A DNA stretch of 64,000 bases from Enterobacter cloacae. Lineage in GTDB: Bacteria > Pseudomonadota > Gammaproteobacteria > Enterobacterales > Enterobacteriaceae. Shown piece by piece: positions 48,757 to 58,900 of this stretch (position 1 is the stretch's first letter; each line of letters starts with the position of its first letter). The position numbers and the translations under genes are program-made. The stretch spans positions 4,278,001 through 4,342,000 of the forward strand of contig NZ_CP056117.1 in NCBI RefSeq assembly GCF_013375935.1. Reading direction: 5' to 3'. Below the pieces are notes generated by a model. It was not told the origin of the DNA. It saw only the letters and a list, made by a program, of their open reading frames with translations, and did not search any database.

Positions 48757-49299
48757 ATGATGAATAAAATTCTGGTCAGTGCCTGCCTGATGGGGCTTAA
48801 AGTCCGTTATAACGGAAAAGAGAAAGCGCAGATGAGTCAACAACTTGCTCTCTGGCAACAGGAGCAGCGCCTGGTGATTCACTGCCCTGAGCTAGCTGCC
48901 GGGCTACCCGTTCCGAGACCACCTGCGGAGATTGTGTCGGCCGATGGTAGAGACGTAATGTGCGGACAAGCCAGAATAATTGAAAATACTGGAACGGATG
49001 TAACTGCTCATTATCAGCTTGCAGCCTGGCTCGCTCTGCGAGCAGCACGAGAATCAGGATGTGCAGCAGCATTGTTAACTGATGGTAGCCCAACGTGCGG
49101 AAGTCAGTTTATCTATAACGGTTCTTTCAGCAATCAGCTTAAATCGGGTATGGGAGTGGCGGCATCACTGCTCTCCGATCATGGTATTGCGGTATTTTCC
49201 GAAACCCAGTTTGCGGAGCTTGTTATCTGGATTCAAGAACGGGAACGAGCGGTTAACCACATAGAGCGCAATTCTGTTCAGAATAGGTGTGATCTTTAA
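48757..49299 (+). CDS. DUF523 / TudS-like desulfurase family protein
   Basis: 180-residue protein of the DUF523 family, which includes the iron-sulfur 2-thiouracil desulfurase TudS. Three conserved cysteines that ligate a [4Fe-4S] cluster in TudS are visible: SACLMG near residue 9, VIHCPELAAGLPVPR and TDGSPTCGS. An overlapping second ATG at 48760 is equally possible; the longer open frame to 48715 has no support. Function in thiobase salvage is inferred from the family. It is the only plus-strand gene in the island. Confidence 0.85.
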   Translation: MMNKILVSACLMGLKVRYNGKEKAQMSQQLALWQQEQRLVIHCPELAAGLPVPRPPAEIVSADGRDVMCGQARIIENTGTDVTAHYQLAAWLALRAARESGCAAALLTDGSPTCGSQFIYNGSFSNQLKSGMGVAASLLSDHGIAVFSETQFAELVIWIQERERAVNHIERNSVQNRCDL

Positions 49300-49319
49300 G
49301 CCCGCAAGGTCGAGCAGGT

Positions 49320-49348
49320 AAGAACAAGTGAAAAATTCACTTGTTCTT
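49320..49348. terminator. Hairpin between the DUF523 gene and the kfrA-like gene
   Basis: 13-bp perfect stem AAGAACAAGTGAA / TTCACTTGTTCTT (49320-49332 and 49336-49348) with an AAA loop, between two convergent genes. T runs are short, so termination strength is uncertain. Confidence 0.6.
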
Positions 49349-49402
49349 TCGAATTAATAAAAAGGGATTTGTTTATTAACGCATGCTTTTATATCAAAAA
49401 TT

Positions 49403-50380
49403 TTAATTACTCGTTTGAGCTTCCCACAGCATTGCCTTTTGCTCATATGAGACTTTGGCTTTAGGGGAATCATCTGCAATCTGTGAACGTCGTATAAAAG
49501 CCAACTGCTCGCGAACATCTGAAACCTCTTTACGAGCTTCAGCACGTGAAAGCTCCAGCTTGTTTGCTTTTTCCTGAGAGCGAGCCAATTCTTGATTTAG
49601 CTTATGAATTTGTTCTTTAGCTATGCTTTCATGCGATTCAAGCTTTGCAGCTAAAGTAACCTGTTCATTTCTTGCTCGTTTCAATTCTGAAGTAAGTTGT
49701 CTCTCTTTCTCTGCAGCCTGGTCCAGGCGAAGTCGCATCCCAGTCAAATTATTTTCATATGATTGTCTTTCCTGTTGCAGCGTTTGTTCAACAGAACGCA
49801 GTGACTCCTGAATGCCGTTTACTAATTTTTCTGTAGTTTCTTCGCGCTGTCGTATTGTTTGATCCTGAGCCTGAACTCTTTCTTTGAGTTGATTAATTTC
49901 CATACCGCGTTGACGGGACAAAAGTCTCTCAGATTCAAGAGATTGCGCTAGCCAGGTATTTTCAGAAAAAGCTTCCCGAAGTTTTTCTTCAAGCTCTTCA
50001 ACTGTCTGCGCAGCATCAGCGAGCTCACGTTCTGCTTGTGCCGTTTGTTCTCCGGCAGCTCGGGTGACTTCTGATACTCGTCGCTCTGCTGCTCGTACAG
50101 CTTTGTTGTTTAATTCAGTTGCCAAATGAACGATACGTTCAGTAAGGGATGCTGCTACGGTTTTAACTTCCTCAGCTACTTCTACAGGGAGACCATCACC
50201 ACTATTTACATTTATACTCGAATGTGATGTCTGGTATTCATCCCAAACTTGCTTCAATGTTCCCGGGTTTCCACCTCCAATTCGATTACGGAGTGCAAAG
50301 CCTGTAACGTTTCGTCCTTCACTTTGCAATGCAATGCCCGCATCGATAACTTGTTTTGGTTCATATTCTGCATCAATCAT
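49403..50380 (-). CDS. KfrA-like DNA-binding coiled-coil protein
   Basis: 325-residue protein with a KfrA-type N-terminal DNA-binding domain (about residues 7-115, including GRNVTGFALRNRIGGGNPGTLKQVWDEY) and a long alpha-helical, heptad-rich middle (about 100-305, rich in E, Q, R, K and A). KfrA proteins are plasmid-encoded regulators and nucleoid-like structural proteins linked to partition. The short C-terminal tail (KAKVSYEQKAMLWEAQTSN) is polar. A chromosomal copy here suggests plasmid or integrative-element ancestry of the island. It follows the small membrane protein by 29 bp. Confidence 0.8.
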   Translation of the reverse strand: MIDAEYEPKQVIDAGIALQSEGRNVTGFALRNRIGGGNPGTLKQVWDEYQTSHSSINVNSGDGLPVEVAEEVKTVAASLTERIVHLATELNNKAVRAAERRVSEVTRAAGEQTAQAERELADAAQTVEELEEKLREAFSENTWLAQSLESERLLSRQRGMEINQLKERVQAQDQTIRQREETTEKLVNGIQESLRSVEQTLQQERQSYENNLTGMRLRLDQAAEKERQLTSELKRARNEQVTLAAKLESHESIAKEQIHKLNQELARSQEKANKLELSRAEARKEVSDVREQLAFIRRSQIADDSPKAKVSYEQKAMLWEAQTSN

Positions 50381-50409
50381 AGCGCTCTCACAATAATTTA
50401 ATCATTAGT

Positions 50410-50712
50410 CTAAAAAATGCTAACTACCAGACCAAAAATCACAACAATGATAAAAAATACAACCAGTACTTTTGTACCTTTCTTTTTGTGGCATTTAAGT
50501 GACTCATGTAAATCCTTTTTAGTCACTACCTCAGAAATTAGTTGTTGCAAGTAAAACAGTTCTTCAGTGACCAGAGAGAAAGCCTCAAGACATTTATCTG
50601 AAGATTCTTCGTCACGTTTGATATTTTCTGTACCCTTAGGGTTATTTAAGCAATCTTCGCCCTCATTATCTGGGAATAACATTTGCCACTGGATTATTAT
50701 GTCGTTAGCCAT
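50410..50712 (-). CDS. Small tail-anchored membrane protein, unknown
   Basis: 100 residues (start ATG 50712, MANDIIIQWQMLF). An acidic soluble part (DNEGEDCLNNPKGTENIKRDEESSDK) and a helical segment (FSLVTEELFYLQQLISEVV) precede a basic stretch (KCHKKKGTK) and a single C-terminal membrane helix (about residues 81-100). I recognise no family. Its start overlaps the end of the zinc-ribbon gene by 8 bp, so the two are translationally coupled and may work together. Confidence 0.7.
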   Translation of the reverse strand: MANDIIIQWQMLFPDNEGEDCLNNPKGTENIKRDEESSDKCLEAFSLVTEELFYLQQLISEVVTKKDLHESLKCHKKKGTKVLVVFFIIVVIFGLVVSIF

Positions 50713-51052
50713 CCCCACTCTCCTTTTTCTGCAGTTTTGCCATCCAGTCAAAAACAATCATACTGTGATATCGGCTGATGTAACCACAATGCGTGCAAAC
50801 AGTGAGATATTCTGCATTGTCTGGAGTAATATCAAATGCATGATTAATTGACTGATACCATACATAATGCCCCTTACCACCATCCATTTCTCTGGTAGGT
50901 ATATATAACTTGTTTATCCCACATGATAAACATACCTTACTGGCCTCCCTTTCCAATAAAAATTCACGGAAGATCTCTGGACTAACCTGAGAGAAAATAT
51001 GGTATAAAGACTCATCTTTGCTTGCGCATGCAACTTTTTCTATTTCACACAC
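50705..51052 (-). CDS. Zinc-ribbon-like hypothetical protein
   Basis: 115 residues starting at GTG 51052 behind AAAGGG. Two knuckles, CLSCG (Cys41, Cys44) and CTHCG (Cys86, Cys89), are spaced as in a zinc ribbon with an insert of about 40 residues. No catalytic motif is apparent. It lies upstream of, and overlaps, the tail-anchored protein gene. I do not recognise the family; function unknown. Confidence 0.7.
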   Translation of the reverse strand: MCEIEKVACASKDESLYHIFSQVSPEIFREFLLEREASKVCLSCGINKLYIPTREMDGGKGHYVWYQSINHAFDITPDNAEYLTVCTHCGYISRYHSMIVFDWMAKLQKKESGDG

Positions 51053-51135
51053 AAAATAAACCCTTTGAGATTTTTTATTATAAAAGCCCCTTACTTAAAG
51101 ACTATAACTCTAAATAAGAAAGCTTTCTGTTTGCT

Positions 51136-51170
51136 GGCATCTCTTAAAGTTAAGAGATGCCGCATTTTTT
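51136..51170 (+). terminator. Strong hairpin with plus-strand T run
   Basis: 12-bp perfect stem GGCATCTCTTAA / TTAAGAGATGCC (51136-51147 and 51150-51161) followed on the plus strand by GCATTTTTT. It lies just after the minus-strand exported-protein gene, where a terminator for the adhesin operon would be expected, but its T tract faces the other way. On the minus strand there is an A tract before and no T run after. Confidence 0.55.
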
Positions 51171-51171
51171 A

Positions 51172-52032
51172 TTATTTAATATTCACATTTACAAAATATT
51201 CTTTACCTAAAATCTTACCATTACCTAACCAGTCAACACCTCTAACTCTTAACAACGGCACACTCCCTGCCTGGGATAGTTCATAACCGTTAGAATCGAG
51301 TACAGCGAAAGAATTATCTTTTACTACAAAACTAACGAAATGGTTATTATTCGAAGCAGACGTAAGTAATTTAATTTTATTCAGATAAGACGGTGCGTGC
51401 TCGGTAACAATTTGGACGACTTTTTGCTGCCAGCCAGAAAAAGTGCTAATATCCTTCGATACTTCCATATTTGCAGCAATCACTCCGAACAATTCAGCAT
51501 CAGCTTGTGCAATATTGAGACGAGACTGTGCACTACGGAAAAATCGTTGCTGATCCAGTTGATGTTGTTCCTGCTTTGTTTCTTCTGCTGCTTCTTTTTT
51601 CTTCCAGAATTTCCAGCTTTCAGAATCTGACGGTTTCTTAACACTCTCAGATTTTACTGGCATCATCCAGGCTGAGGTATTAACTGTATCGAACAGCGTT
51701 GAAGCCATCCAGGCAGTACAGATCGATTGCTGGCTTCTCAAATCACTGTTTAAAAGCACGGCAGTACTGCGATCTAGTTTCTCATCTTTTAAAGAATTAA
51801 CAACGTCATCTTTATTTTTTGCTCCCTGAGCAATAGCGCATATCTCCTGCATTAACACATCATTTCGCTTCCCATTTACACTCGGAGTCATACGAATAAG
51901 CGTTTCTGCAATAATATTATATGAAGGAATCGATAGCGTTTTTGCTGCCTCCTGCGGAGCACCTAACACTACATTTGATGAGCAGAGGATTCCCAATCCC
52001 GCTGCAATCATGATCTTATTGAATTCACTCAT
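51172..52032 (-). CDS. Exported protein of unknown function, third gene of the adhesin operon
   Basis: 286 residues with a Sec-type signal peptide (MSEFNKIMIAAGLGILCSS, cleavage probably near VVLGA). The mature part has a charged, lysine/glutamate-rich central segment (KFWKKKEAAEETKQEQHQL) that looks like a helix or linker, and a C-terminal part ending KILGKEYFVNVNIK with conserved-looking VRGVDWLGNG. Two cysteines (EICAIA and SICTAW) could form a disulfide. I do not recognise any family. It starts 13 bp after the OmpA-like lipoprotein gene, so it is probably a periplasmic partner of the adhesin system. Confidence 0.8.
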   Translation of the reverse strand: MSEFNKIMIAAGLGILCSSNVVLGAPQEAAKTLSIPSYNIIAETLIRMTPSVNGKRNDVLMQEICAIAQGAKNKDDVVNSLKDEKLDRSTAVLLNSDLRSQQSICTAWMASTLFDTVNTSAWMMPVKSESVKKPSDSESWKFWKKKEAAEETKQEQHQLDQQRFFRSAQSRLNIAQADAELFGVIAANMEVSKDISTFSGWQQKVVQIVTEHAPSYLNKIKLLTSASNNNHFVSFVVKDNSFAVLDSNGYELSQAGSVPLLRVRGVDWLGNGKILGKEYFVNVNIK

Positions 52033-52045
52033 TTATAATCCCTTA

Positions 52046-52840
52046 TTAGTTTAGTTCAACAGTAACTCGGCGGTTTGGAGCCAGACACTCCACAACGGCT
52101 AGTGTTTTTGGACCCGCGCAATATTTAATGGCATTGCTCTCTCCCATTCCATATGCTTTTACAGCATTAGAAGGAATACCATTTTTAACCAGTAGTGATT
52201 TTACAGCTATTGCTCTTTTATAAGATAATGTTTCGTTTTCAGCCGCCCCCCCAAAACGATCTGTATAACCAGTAACAATAACATTTTGCCTTTTAAAATC
52301 AGGATTAAGTTCTAATATTTCCTTAGCAAGTGCTTCTATTTTACCCGAGCCAGCTATATTTAGACTAGCACTTCCAAATGCGAATAATGACTCTGCACTT
52401 AAATCCTTATGTAGCACTACTTTGTTTGTCTTGGCTGATGGCGTTAATTTTGCAAGACAGTCTTCCGGCTTAAAATAAAAACCACGAGCTTTCATTTTAT
52501 CATCAAAAGTGATTTTGTATTGGCATGTCATTACTTCCCCACCAGGAGCATTAAAATGGAGTATATAATCCCACTCTTTTACAAATAAAACTCCCTCATG
52601 AAAATGAGGCGCCCCCATCAGTTCGTAAATCTGCGCCTTCGTCATATTATCTCTTACAAGCGACAGATTTTCTAATGAAACATAGGAACCTTCCTCCCTA
52701 ACAGCGGATATCATTTGAGGAAATTTTGGTGATCCTGTTTTTCCAGAATCACTAACTTCACTCAATGTTCTGGTACAGCCGGCCACCAGAATAACAGCCA
52801 TAAGCGGCCAATGAGAAAAAAGGTTTTTTTTCTTAGTCAT
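52046..52840 (-). CDS. OmpA-family lipoprotein with BamE-like domain (TpgA-like adhesin partner)
   Basis: 264 residues. A lipoprotein signal ends in LVAGC with lipidated Cys22. A SmpA/OmlA (BamE)-like domain occupies about residues 50-125 (DNMTKAQIYELMGAPHFHEG, EWDYILHFNA), and an OmpA-like peptidoglycan-binding domain about 145-264 (VTGYTDRFGGAAENETLSYK, followed by RAIAVKSLLVKNG and a C-terminal PNRRVTVELN). This architecture, immediately downstream of a trimeric autotransporter, matches what is described for TpgA, which complexes with AtaA in Acinetobacter Tol5 and binds peptidoglycan. It starts 62 bp after the adhesin stop. The role is inferred from architecture and context. Confidence 0.85.
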   Translation of the reverse strand: MTKKKNLFSHWPLMAVILVAGCTRTLSEVSDSGKTGSPKFPQMISAVREEGSYVSLENLSLVRDNMTKAQIYELMGAPHFHEGVLFVKEWDYILHFNAPGGEVMTCQYKITFDDKMKARGFYFKPEDCLAKLTPSAKTNKVVLHKDLSAESLFAFGSASLNIAGSGKIEALAKEILELNPDFKRQNVIVTGYTDRFGGAAENETLSYKRAIAVKSLLVKNGIPSNAVKAYGMGESNAIKYCAGPKTLAVVECLAPNRRVTVELN

Positions 52841-52902
52841 AATATATTTATCTCAGTTTTACCAAGCCGGGTTAGACACCCGGCCTGGTCAGAACAATCA
52901 GA

Positions 52903-55900
52903 TCACCACTGGTAACCGACGCCTACGTTGACACCATAATCACCCTGCGAGCTTGAGCTACCCGACAGTTTGGTAACCCATTTTCCGTTATCAGAAATAA
53001 CAGAAACACCTAATGCCACAGCTGATTCTCCCTGGAATGTTCCTCCTCCCATCGCCACCATACTTGCACCCGGCGAATAAGGTTGCGGTAAACCAGCCAT
53101 AGCCATTGCTCCAGCTACGCCAGCGCTCATTTTACGTCCCTGCTTCTCGACCATATTTTTCAGCTGTCCGAACTTATTGTTCGTATTCTGATTAATCGTG
53201 CCAACAGCATCATTCAGTTGGGATACATTTACTGCATCAGTAGGTGCCTCACCTGCCGCAACATTAGTAATTTGACGTTCCGCCCCAATGGAACCTACAG
53301 AAACAGAGTTATCACGGTCGGCGATAGAATTTGCCCCCAATGAAACTGAGTTTTGCGATTTTGAGGAAGAGCCATTACCTAATGCAACGCTATTTTCGCC
53401 TGATGCAGAAGAATTAGTCCCCACTGACATACTGTTATTACCTGACGCTTTTGCGCCTGCGCCGCCAGCGAGTGAATCCTTTCCTGATGGATTAGGTCTG
53501 GAATTATTACTGGTATTATTTACCTGGAACATTCCATCCTTACCCTCACTAATATTAGTGATCGTACCGCCAATATTAGTAATTTCATCACGGACGCCAT
53601 TTAACTGGCCAACGTTTACAGCATCTGTCTCTTTTTCCCCAGCGGCTACGTTCGTAATCTGTCTTTCATTCCCCTCACTGCCAACGGAAACCGTATTTTC
53701 ACGGTCAGCAACAGAGCCAGCCCCCAGCGCCACTGAGTTTTTACCATTCTCAGTCACAACAGCACCAGAACCCAGTGCAACGGAATTTTCAGCCTTAGAA
53801 GTTGAATTTTCACCTATAGATACTGAAGCATTTCCTGTGGCCTCGGCATTATGTCCGTTTGCTAACGCGCCTGAGCCTGATGAAATAGCACCATTGCCAC
53901 TTGCAATTGAATTATCACCAGACGCAACGGCATTAGGTCCAATAGCCACAGAGTCTGTTCCAGTAGCTTGAGAATCCGCTAATGTCGAATTGGTATGGAA
54001 ATACTTCATCCCTGTGTTATAGATGTTGTTGATAATGACATCACCATAATCCTTTAACTGGCTGACATTGACAGCATCTGTAGCATCAGTACCAGCTGCA
54101 ACATGAGTAATTTTTTTACCTCCCGCATCAATACCGTTCACTGTTATACTTGGACCGCCATTAATGACGAGACCGGTATTTCCAAGCATTACATTGCGAC
54201 CGACCGTCAATCCATCGTTAGTCAGAACACTTTGTCCCGTCGTTACTGAACTCAGGACAAGATCTTCATTGAGATCGTATGTAACCGTACCGTTCTCATG
54301 TTGCACTGTTAAATTGCCGGAAAGATCTGTTGGATTTTCATCTGCTGAAGCAAATGTAACAGTATCACCTGAATTAACCTCATAAGATGCCGCATAACCA
54401 AGGTCATTTGCATCACGGATATTCCAGCTACCACCTGCGCTTGCAGCGACTTCATTTAGCTGACCCAAGTTAACGGCATCATCTAAATTCTGCCCATCAG
54501 CCAGTCCGGTTATTCTGTTGCCATCGTTAATTGTGATATTTCCAAATTTCGGCGAGTCTGCAATTTCTATATTGAGATGACCGAAGCTATCAACGTTTGT
54601 CCGAATATTTCCACCACTGTAACTGCCTGCTGTGCTGCCCTCACCCAGCACATTCAGAGTGTCGCCCAGGTTCAGGTGGCCGCTGCCGGCGTTCCCTGCC
54701 AGGTTCAGCCCCTTCGTCGTCAGGTCGCTTCCCAGACTGGTCATCTGGTCCACATTCACCGCGTCGGTGCCCGCGACGCCCGGCGCCACGTTGCCGATCA
54801 CCTTCCCGCCCGCGTCAATCCCGCCGGTGGTGATGGACGGGCCGTTCGCGATGGTCAGGCCGTCGGTGTTCAGCACGCTGTTGCCCGCGGTCACCGAGTC
54901 CAGATCCAGATCGCGGTTCAGGGTGAGGTTGATCACGCCCGCGTCGTCCGCCCCGGTCTGGGCCACGTCCAGGTTGCCGTCCGCCGAGGTGAACTTCACC
55001 TCGCCCGCCGGGCCGATGTTCGCCGCGTTACCCGCCGCGTCCGTCACGTTCCAGCCCGCATTGGCCACCGTGGCCACGTCGTCGAGCTGGTTCATGTTGA
55101 CCGCATCGGTGCCCGCCACGCCCGGCGCCACGTTGCCAATTATTTTCCCGCCCGCGTCAATCCCGCCGGTGGTGATGGACGGGCCGTTCGCAATGGTCAG
55201 GCCGTCGGTGTTCAGCACGCTGTTGCCCGCGGTCACCGAGTCCAGATCCAGATCGCGGTTCAGGGTGAGGTTAATCACGCCCGCGTCGTCCGCCCCGGTC
55301 TGGTCCACGGCCAGGTTGCCGTCCGCCGAGGTGAACTTCACCTCGCCCGCCGGGCCGATGTTCGCCGCGTTACCCGCCGCGTCCGTCACGTTCCAGCCCG
55401 CGTTCGCCGCCGTGGCCACGTCGTCCAGCTGGTCCATATTGACCGCGTCCTTGCCGTCCACGCCGTCCTCAACCCCGCTGATACGACCGCTGTCGTTCAC
55501 CGTGATATTGCCGAACTTCGGCGCGTCCGCCAGGGTGATGTTCAGGTTCCCCGCCGCATCCACCTCGGTCTTCAGGTTTGCCCCGCTGTAGCTGCCCGGG
55601 GTGCTGCCCCCGCCCAGCACGTTCAGGGTGTCGCCCAGGTTCAGGTGTCCGGCCCCGGTATTACCCGCCAGGTTCAGCCCCTTCGCCGTCAGGTCGCGGC
55701 CCTGGTCGGTCAGCTGGCTGACGTTCACCGCATCGGTGCCCGCCACGCCCGCCGCCACGTTGCCGATCACCTTCCCGCCCGCGTTGATGCCGCCAGTGGT
55801 GATGGACGGGCCGTTCGCGATGGTCAGGCCGTCGGTGTTCAGCACGCTGTTGCCCGCGGTCACCGAGTCCAGATCCAGATCGCGGTTCAGGGTGAGGTTA

Positions 55901-58900
55901 ATCACGCCCGCGTCGTCCGCCCCGGTCTGGTCCACGGCCAGGTTGCCGTCCGCCGAGGTGAACTTCACCTCGCCCGCCGGGCCGATGTTCGCCGCATTAC
56001 CCGCCGCGTCCGTCACGTTCCAGCCCGCATTGGCCACCGTGGCCACGTCGTCGAGCTGGTTCATGTTGACCGCGTCCTTGCCGTCCACGCCGTCCTCAAC
56101 CCCGCTGATACGACCGCTGTCGTTCACCGTGATATTGCCGAACTTCGGCGCGTCCGCCAGGGTGATGTTCAGGTTGCCCGCCGCATCCACCTCGGTCTTC
56201 ACGTTGGCCCCGCTGTAGCTGCCCGGGGTGCTGCCCCCGCCCAGCACGCTCAGGGTGTCGCCCAGGTTCAGGTGGCCGGTCCCGCTATTACCCGCCAGGT
56301 TCAGCCCCTTCGCCGTCAGGTCGCGGCCCTGGTCGGCCAGCTGGCTGACGTTCACCGCGTCGGTGCCCGCCACGCCCGCCGCCACGTTGCCAATCACCTT
56401 CCCGCCCGCGTCAATCCCGCCGGTGGTGATGCTCGGGCCGTTCGCGATGGTCAGCCCGTCGGTGTTCAGCACGCTGTTGCCCGCGGTCACCGAGTCAAGG
56501 TCCAGATCGCGGTTCAGGGTGAGGCTGATCACGCCCGCGTCGTCCGCCCCGGTCTGCGCCACAGCCAGGTTGCCGTCCGCCGAGGTGAACTTCACCTCGC
56601 CCGCCGGGCCGATGTTCGCCGCATTACCCGCCGCGTCCGTCACGTTCCAGCCCGCGTTCGCCACCGTGGCCACGTCGTCCAGCTGGTTCATGTTGACCGC
56701 GTCGGTGCCCGCCACGCCCGCCGCCACGTTGCCGATCACCTTCCCGCCCGCGTCGATGCCGCCGGTGGTGATGGACGGGCCATTCGCGATGGTCAGGCCG
56801 TCGGTGTTCAGCACGCTGTTGCCGGCGGTCACCGAGTCAAGGTCCAGATCGCGGTTCAGGGTGAGGCTGATCACGCCCGCGTCGTCCGCCCCGGTCTGGG
56901 CCACGTCCAGGTTGCCGTCCGCCGAGGTGAACTTCACCTCGCCCGCCGGGCCGATGTTCGCCGCGTTACCCGCCGCGTCCGTCACGTTCCAGCCCGCGTT
57001 CGCCACCGTGGCCACGTCGTCGAGCTGGTCCATGTTGACCGCGTCCTTGCCGTCGACGCCGTCCGCCACCCCGCTGATGCGGCCAGTGTCCCCGTCGTTG
57101 ATGGTGACGTTGCCGAACTTCGGCGCGTCCGCCAGGGTGATGTTCAGGTTCCCCGCCGCATCCACCTCGGTCTTCAGGTTATCTCCGCTGTAGCTCCCCG
57201 CGGTGCTGCCCCCGCCCAGTACGCTCAGGGTGTCGCCCAGGTTCAGGTGGCCGGTCCCGGTATTACCCGCCAGGTTCAGCCCCTTCGCCGTCAGGTCGCG
57301 GCCCTGGTCGGCCAGCTGGCTGACGTTCACCGCATCGGTGCCCGCCACGCCCGGCGCCACGTTGCCAATCACCTTCCCGCCCGCGTCAATCCCGCCGGTG
57401 GTGATGCTCGGGCCGTTCGCAATGGTCAGGCCGTCGGTTTTCAGCACGCTGTTACCTGCGGTCACCGAGTCCAGATCCAGATCGCGGTTCAGGGTGAGAT
57501 TGATCACGCCCGCGTCGTCCGCCCCGGTCTGGGCCACGGCCAGGTTGCCGTCCGCCGAGGTGAACTTCACCTCGCCCGCCGGGCCGATGTTCGCCGCGTT
57601 ACCCGCCGCGTCCGTCACGTTCCAGCCCGCGTTCGCCGCCGTGGCCACGTCGTCCAGCTGGTCCATATTGACCGCGTCCTTGCCGTCCACGCCGTCCTCA
57701 ACCCCGCTGATACGACCGCTGTCGTTCACCGTGATATTGCCGAACTTCGGCGCGTCCGCCAGGGTGATGTTCAGGTTCCCCGCCGCATCCACCTCGGTCT
57801 TCAGGTTTGCCCCGCTGTAGCTGCCCGGAGTGCTGCCCCCGCCGAGCACGCTCAGGGTGTCGCCCAGGTTCAGGTGTCCGGCCCCGGTATTACCCGCCAG
57901 GTTCAGCCCCTTCGCCGTCAGGTCGCGGCCCTGGTCGGTCAGCTGGCTGACGTTCACCGCGTCGGTGCCCGCGACGCCTGGCGCCACGTTGCCAATTATT
58001 TTCCCGCCCGCGTCGATGCCGTCGGTGGTGATGGACGGGCCGTTCGCAATGGTCAGGCCGTCGGTGTTCAGCACGCTGTTGCCCGCGGTCACCGAATCCA
58101 CCGCCAGGTCGCGGTTCAGAGTAAACTCAACGTCACCAGCATTTGTGGAACCATTCTGTTCAACCGTCAAATTGTTATCTGTGGAAGAGAATTTAACTTC
58201 TCCATTTCCACTAATATTTGCTTTATTTCCGTTTTCATCGGTAACGAACCAGCCTGCGCTTGCTGAGATCACCGCGTTGTTTAACTGACCAACGTTTACT
58301 GCATCTGTATCCGCAGTACCTGCTGTAAGTCCGGTAATTTTTCCAGAGCCATTATCGTTAACAGTGACGTTGCCGAACTTCGGCGCGTCCGCCAGGGTGA
58401 TGTTCAGATTCCCCGCCGCATCCACCTCGGTCTTCACGTTGGCCCCGCTGTAGCTGCCCGGGGTGCTGCCCCCGCCGAGCACGCTCAGGGTGTCGCCCAG
58501 GTTCAGGTGTCCGGTTCCGGTATTACCCGCCAGGTTCAGCCCCTTCGCTATCAGGTCGCGGCCCTGGTCGGCCAGCTGGCTGACGTTCACCGCGTCGGTG
58601 CCCGCCACGCCAGGCGCCACGTTGCCAATCACCTTCCCGCCCGCGTCGATGCCGCCGGTGGTGATGGACGGGCCGTTCGCAATGGTCAGGCCGTCGGTGT
58701 TCAGCACGCTGTTGCCCGCGGTCACCGAGTCCAGATCCAGATCGCGGTTCAGGGTGAGGTTAATCACGCCCGCGTCGTCCGCCCCGGTCTGCGCCACGTC
58801 CAGGTTGCCGTCCGCCGAGGTGAACTTCACCTCGCCCGCCGGGCCGATGTTCGCCGCGTTACCCGCCGCGTCCGTCACGTTCCAGCCCGCGTTCGCCACC

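Noticed and set aside
54577..58266. Very long plus-strand open frame (over 1200 codons) opposite the adhesin repeats, with similar ones at 58507-59526 and 59767-61230
   Set aside because: It is the antisense image of the GC-rich repeated adhesin sequence. The translated product is repetitive, His/Arg/Val-rich and of no known type, and the sense frame has full family support.
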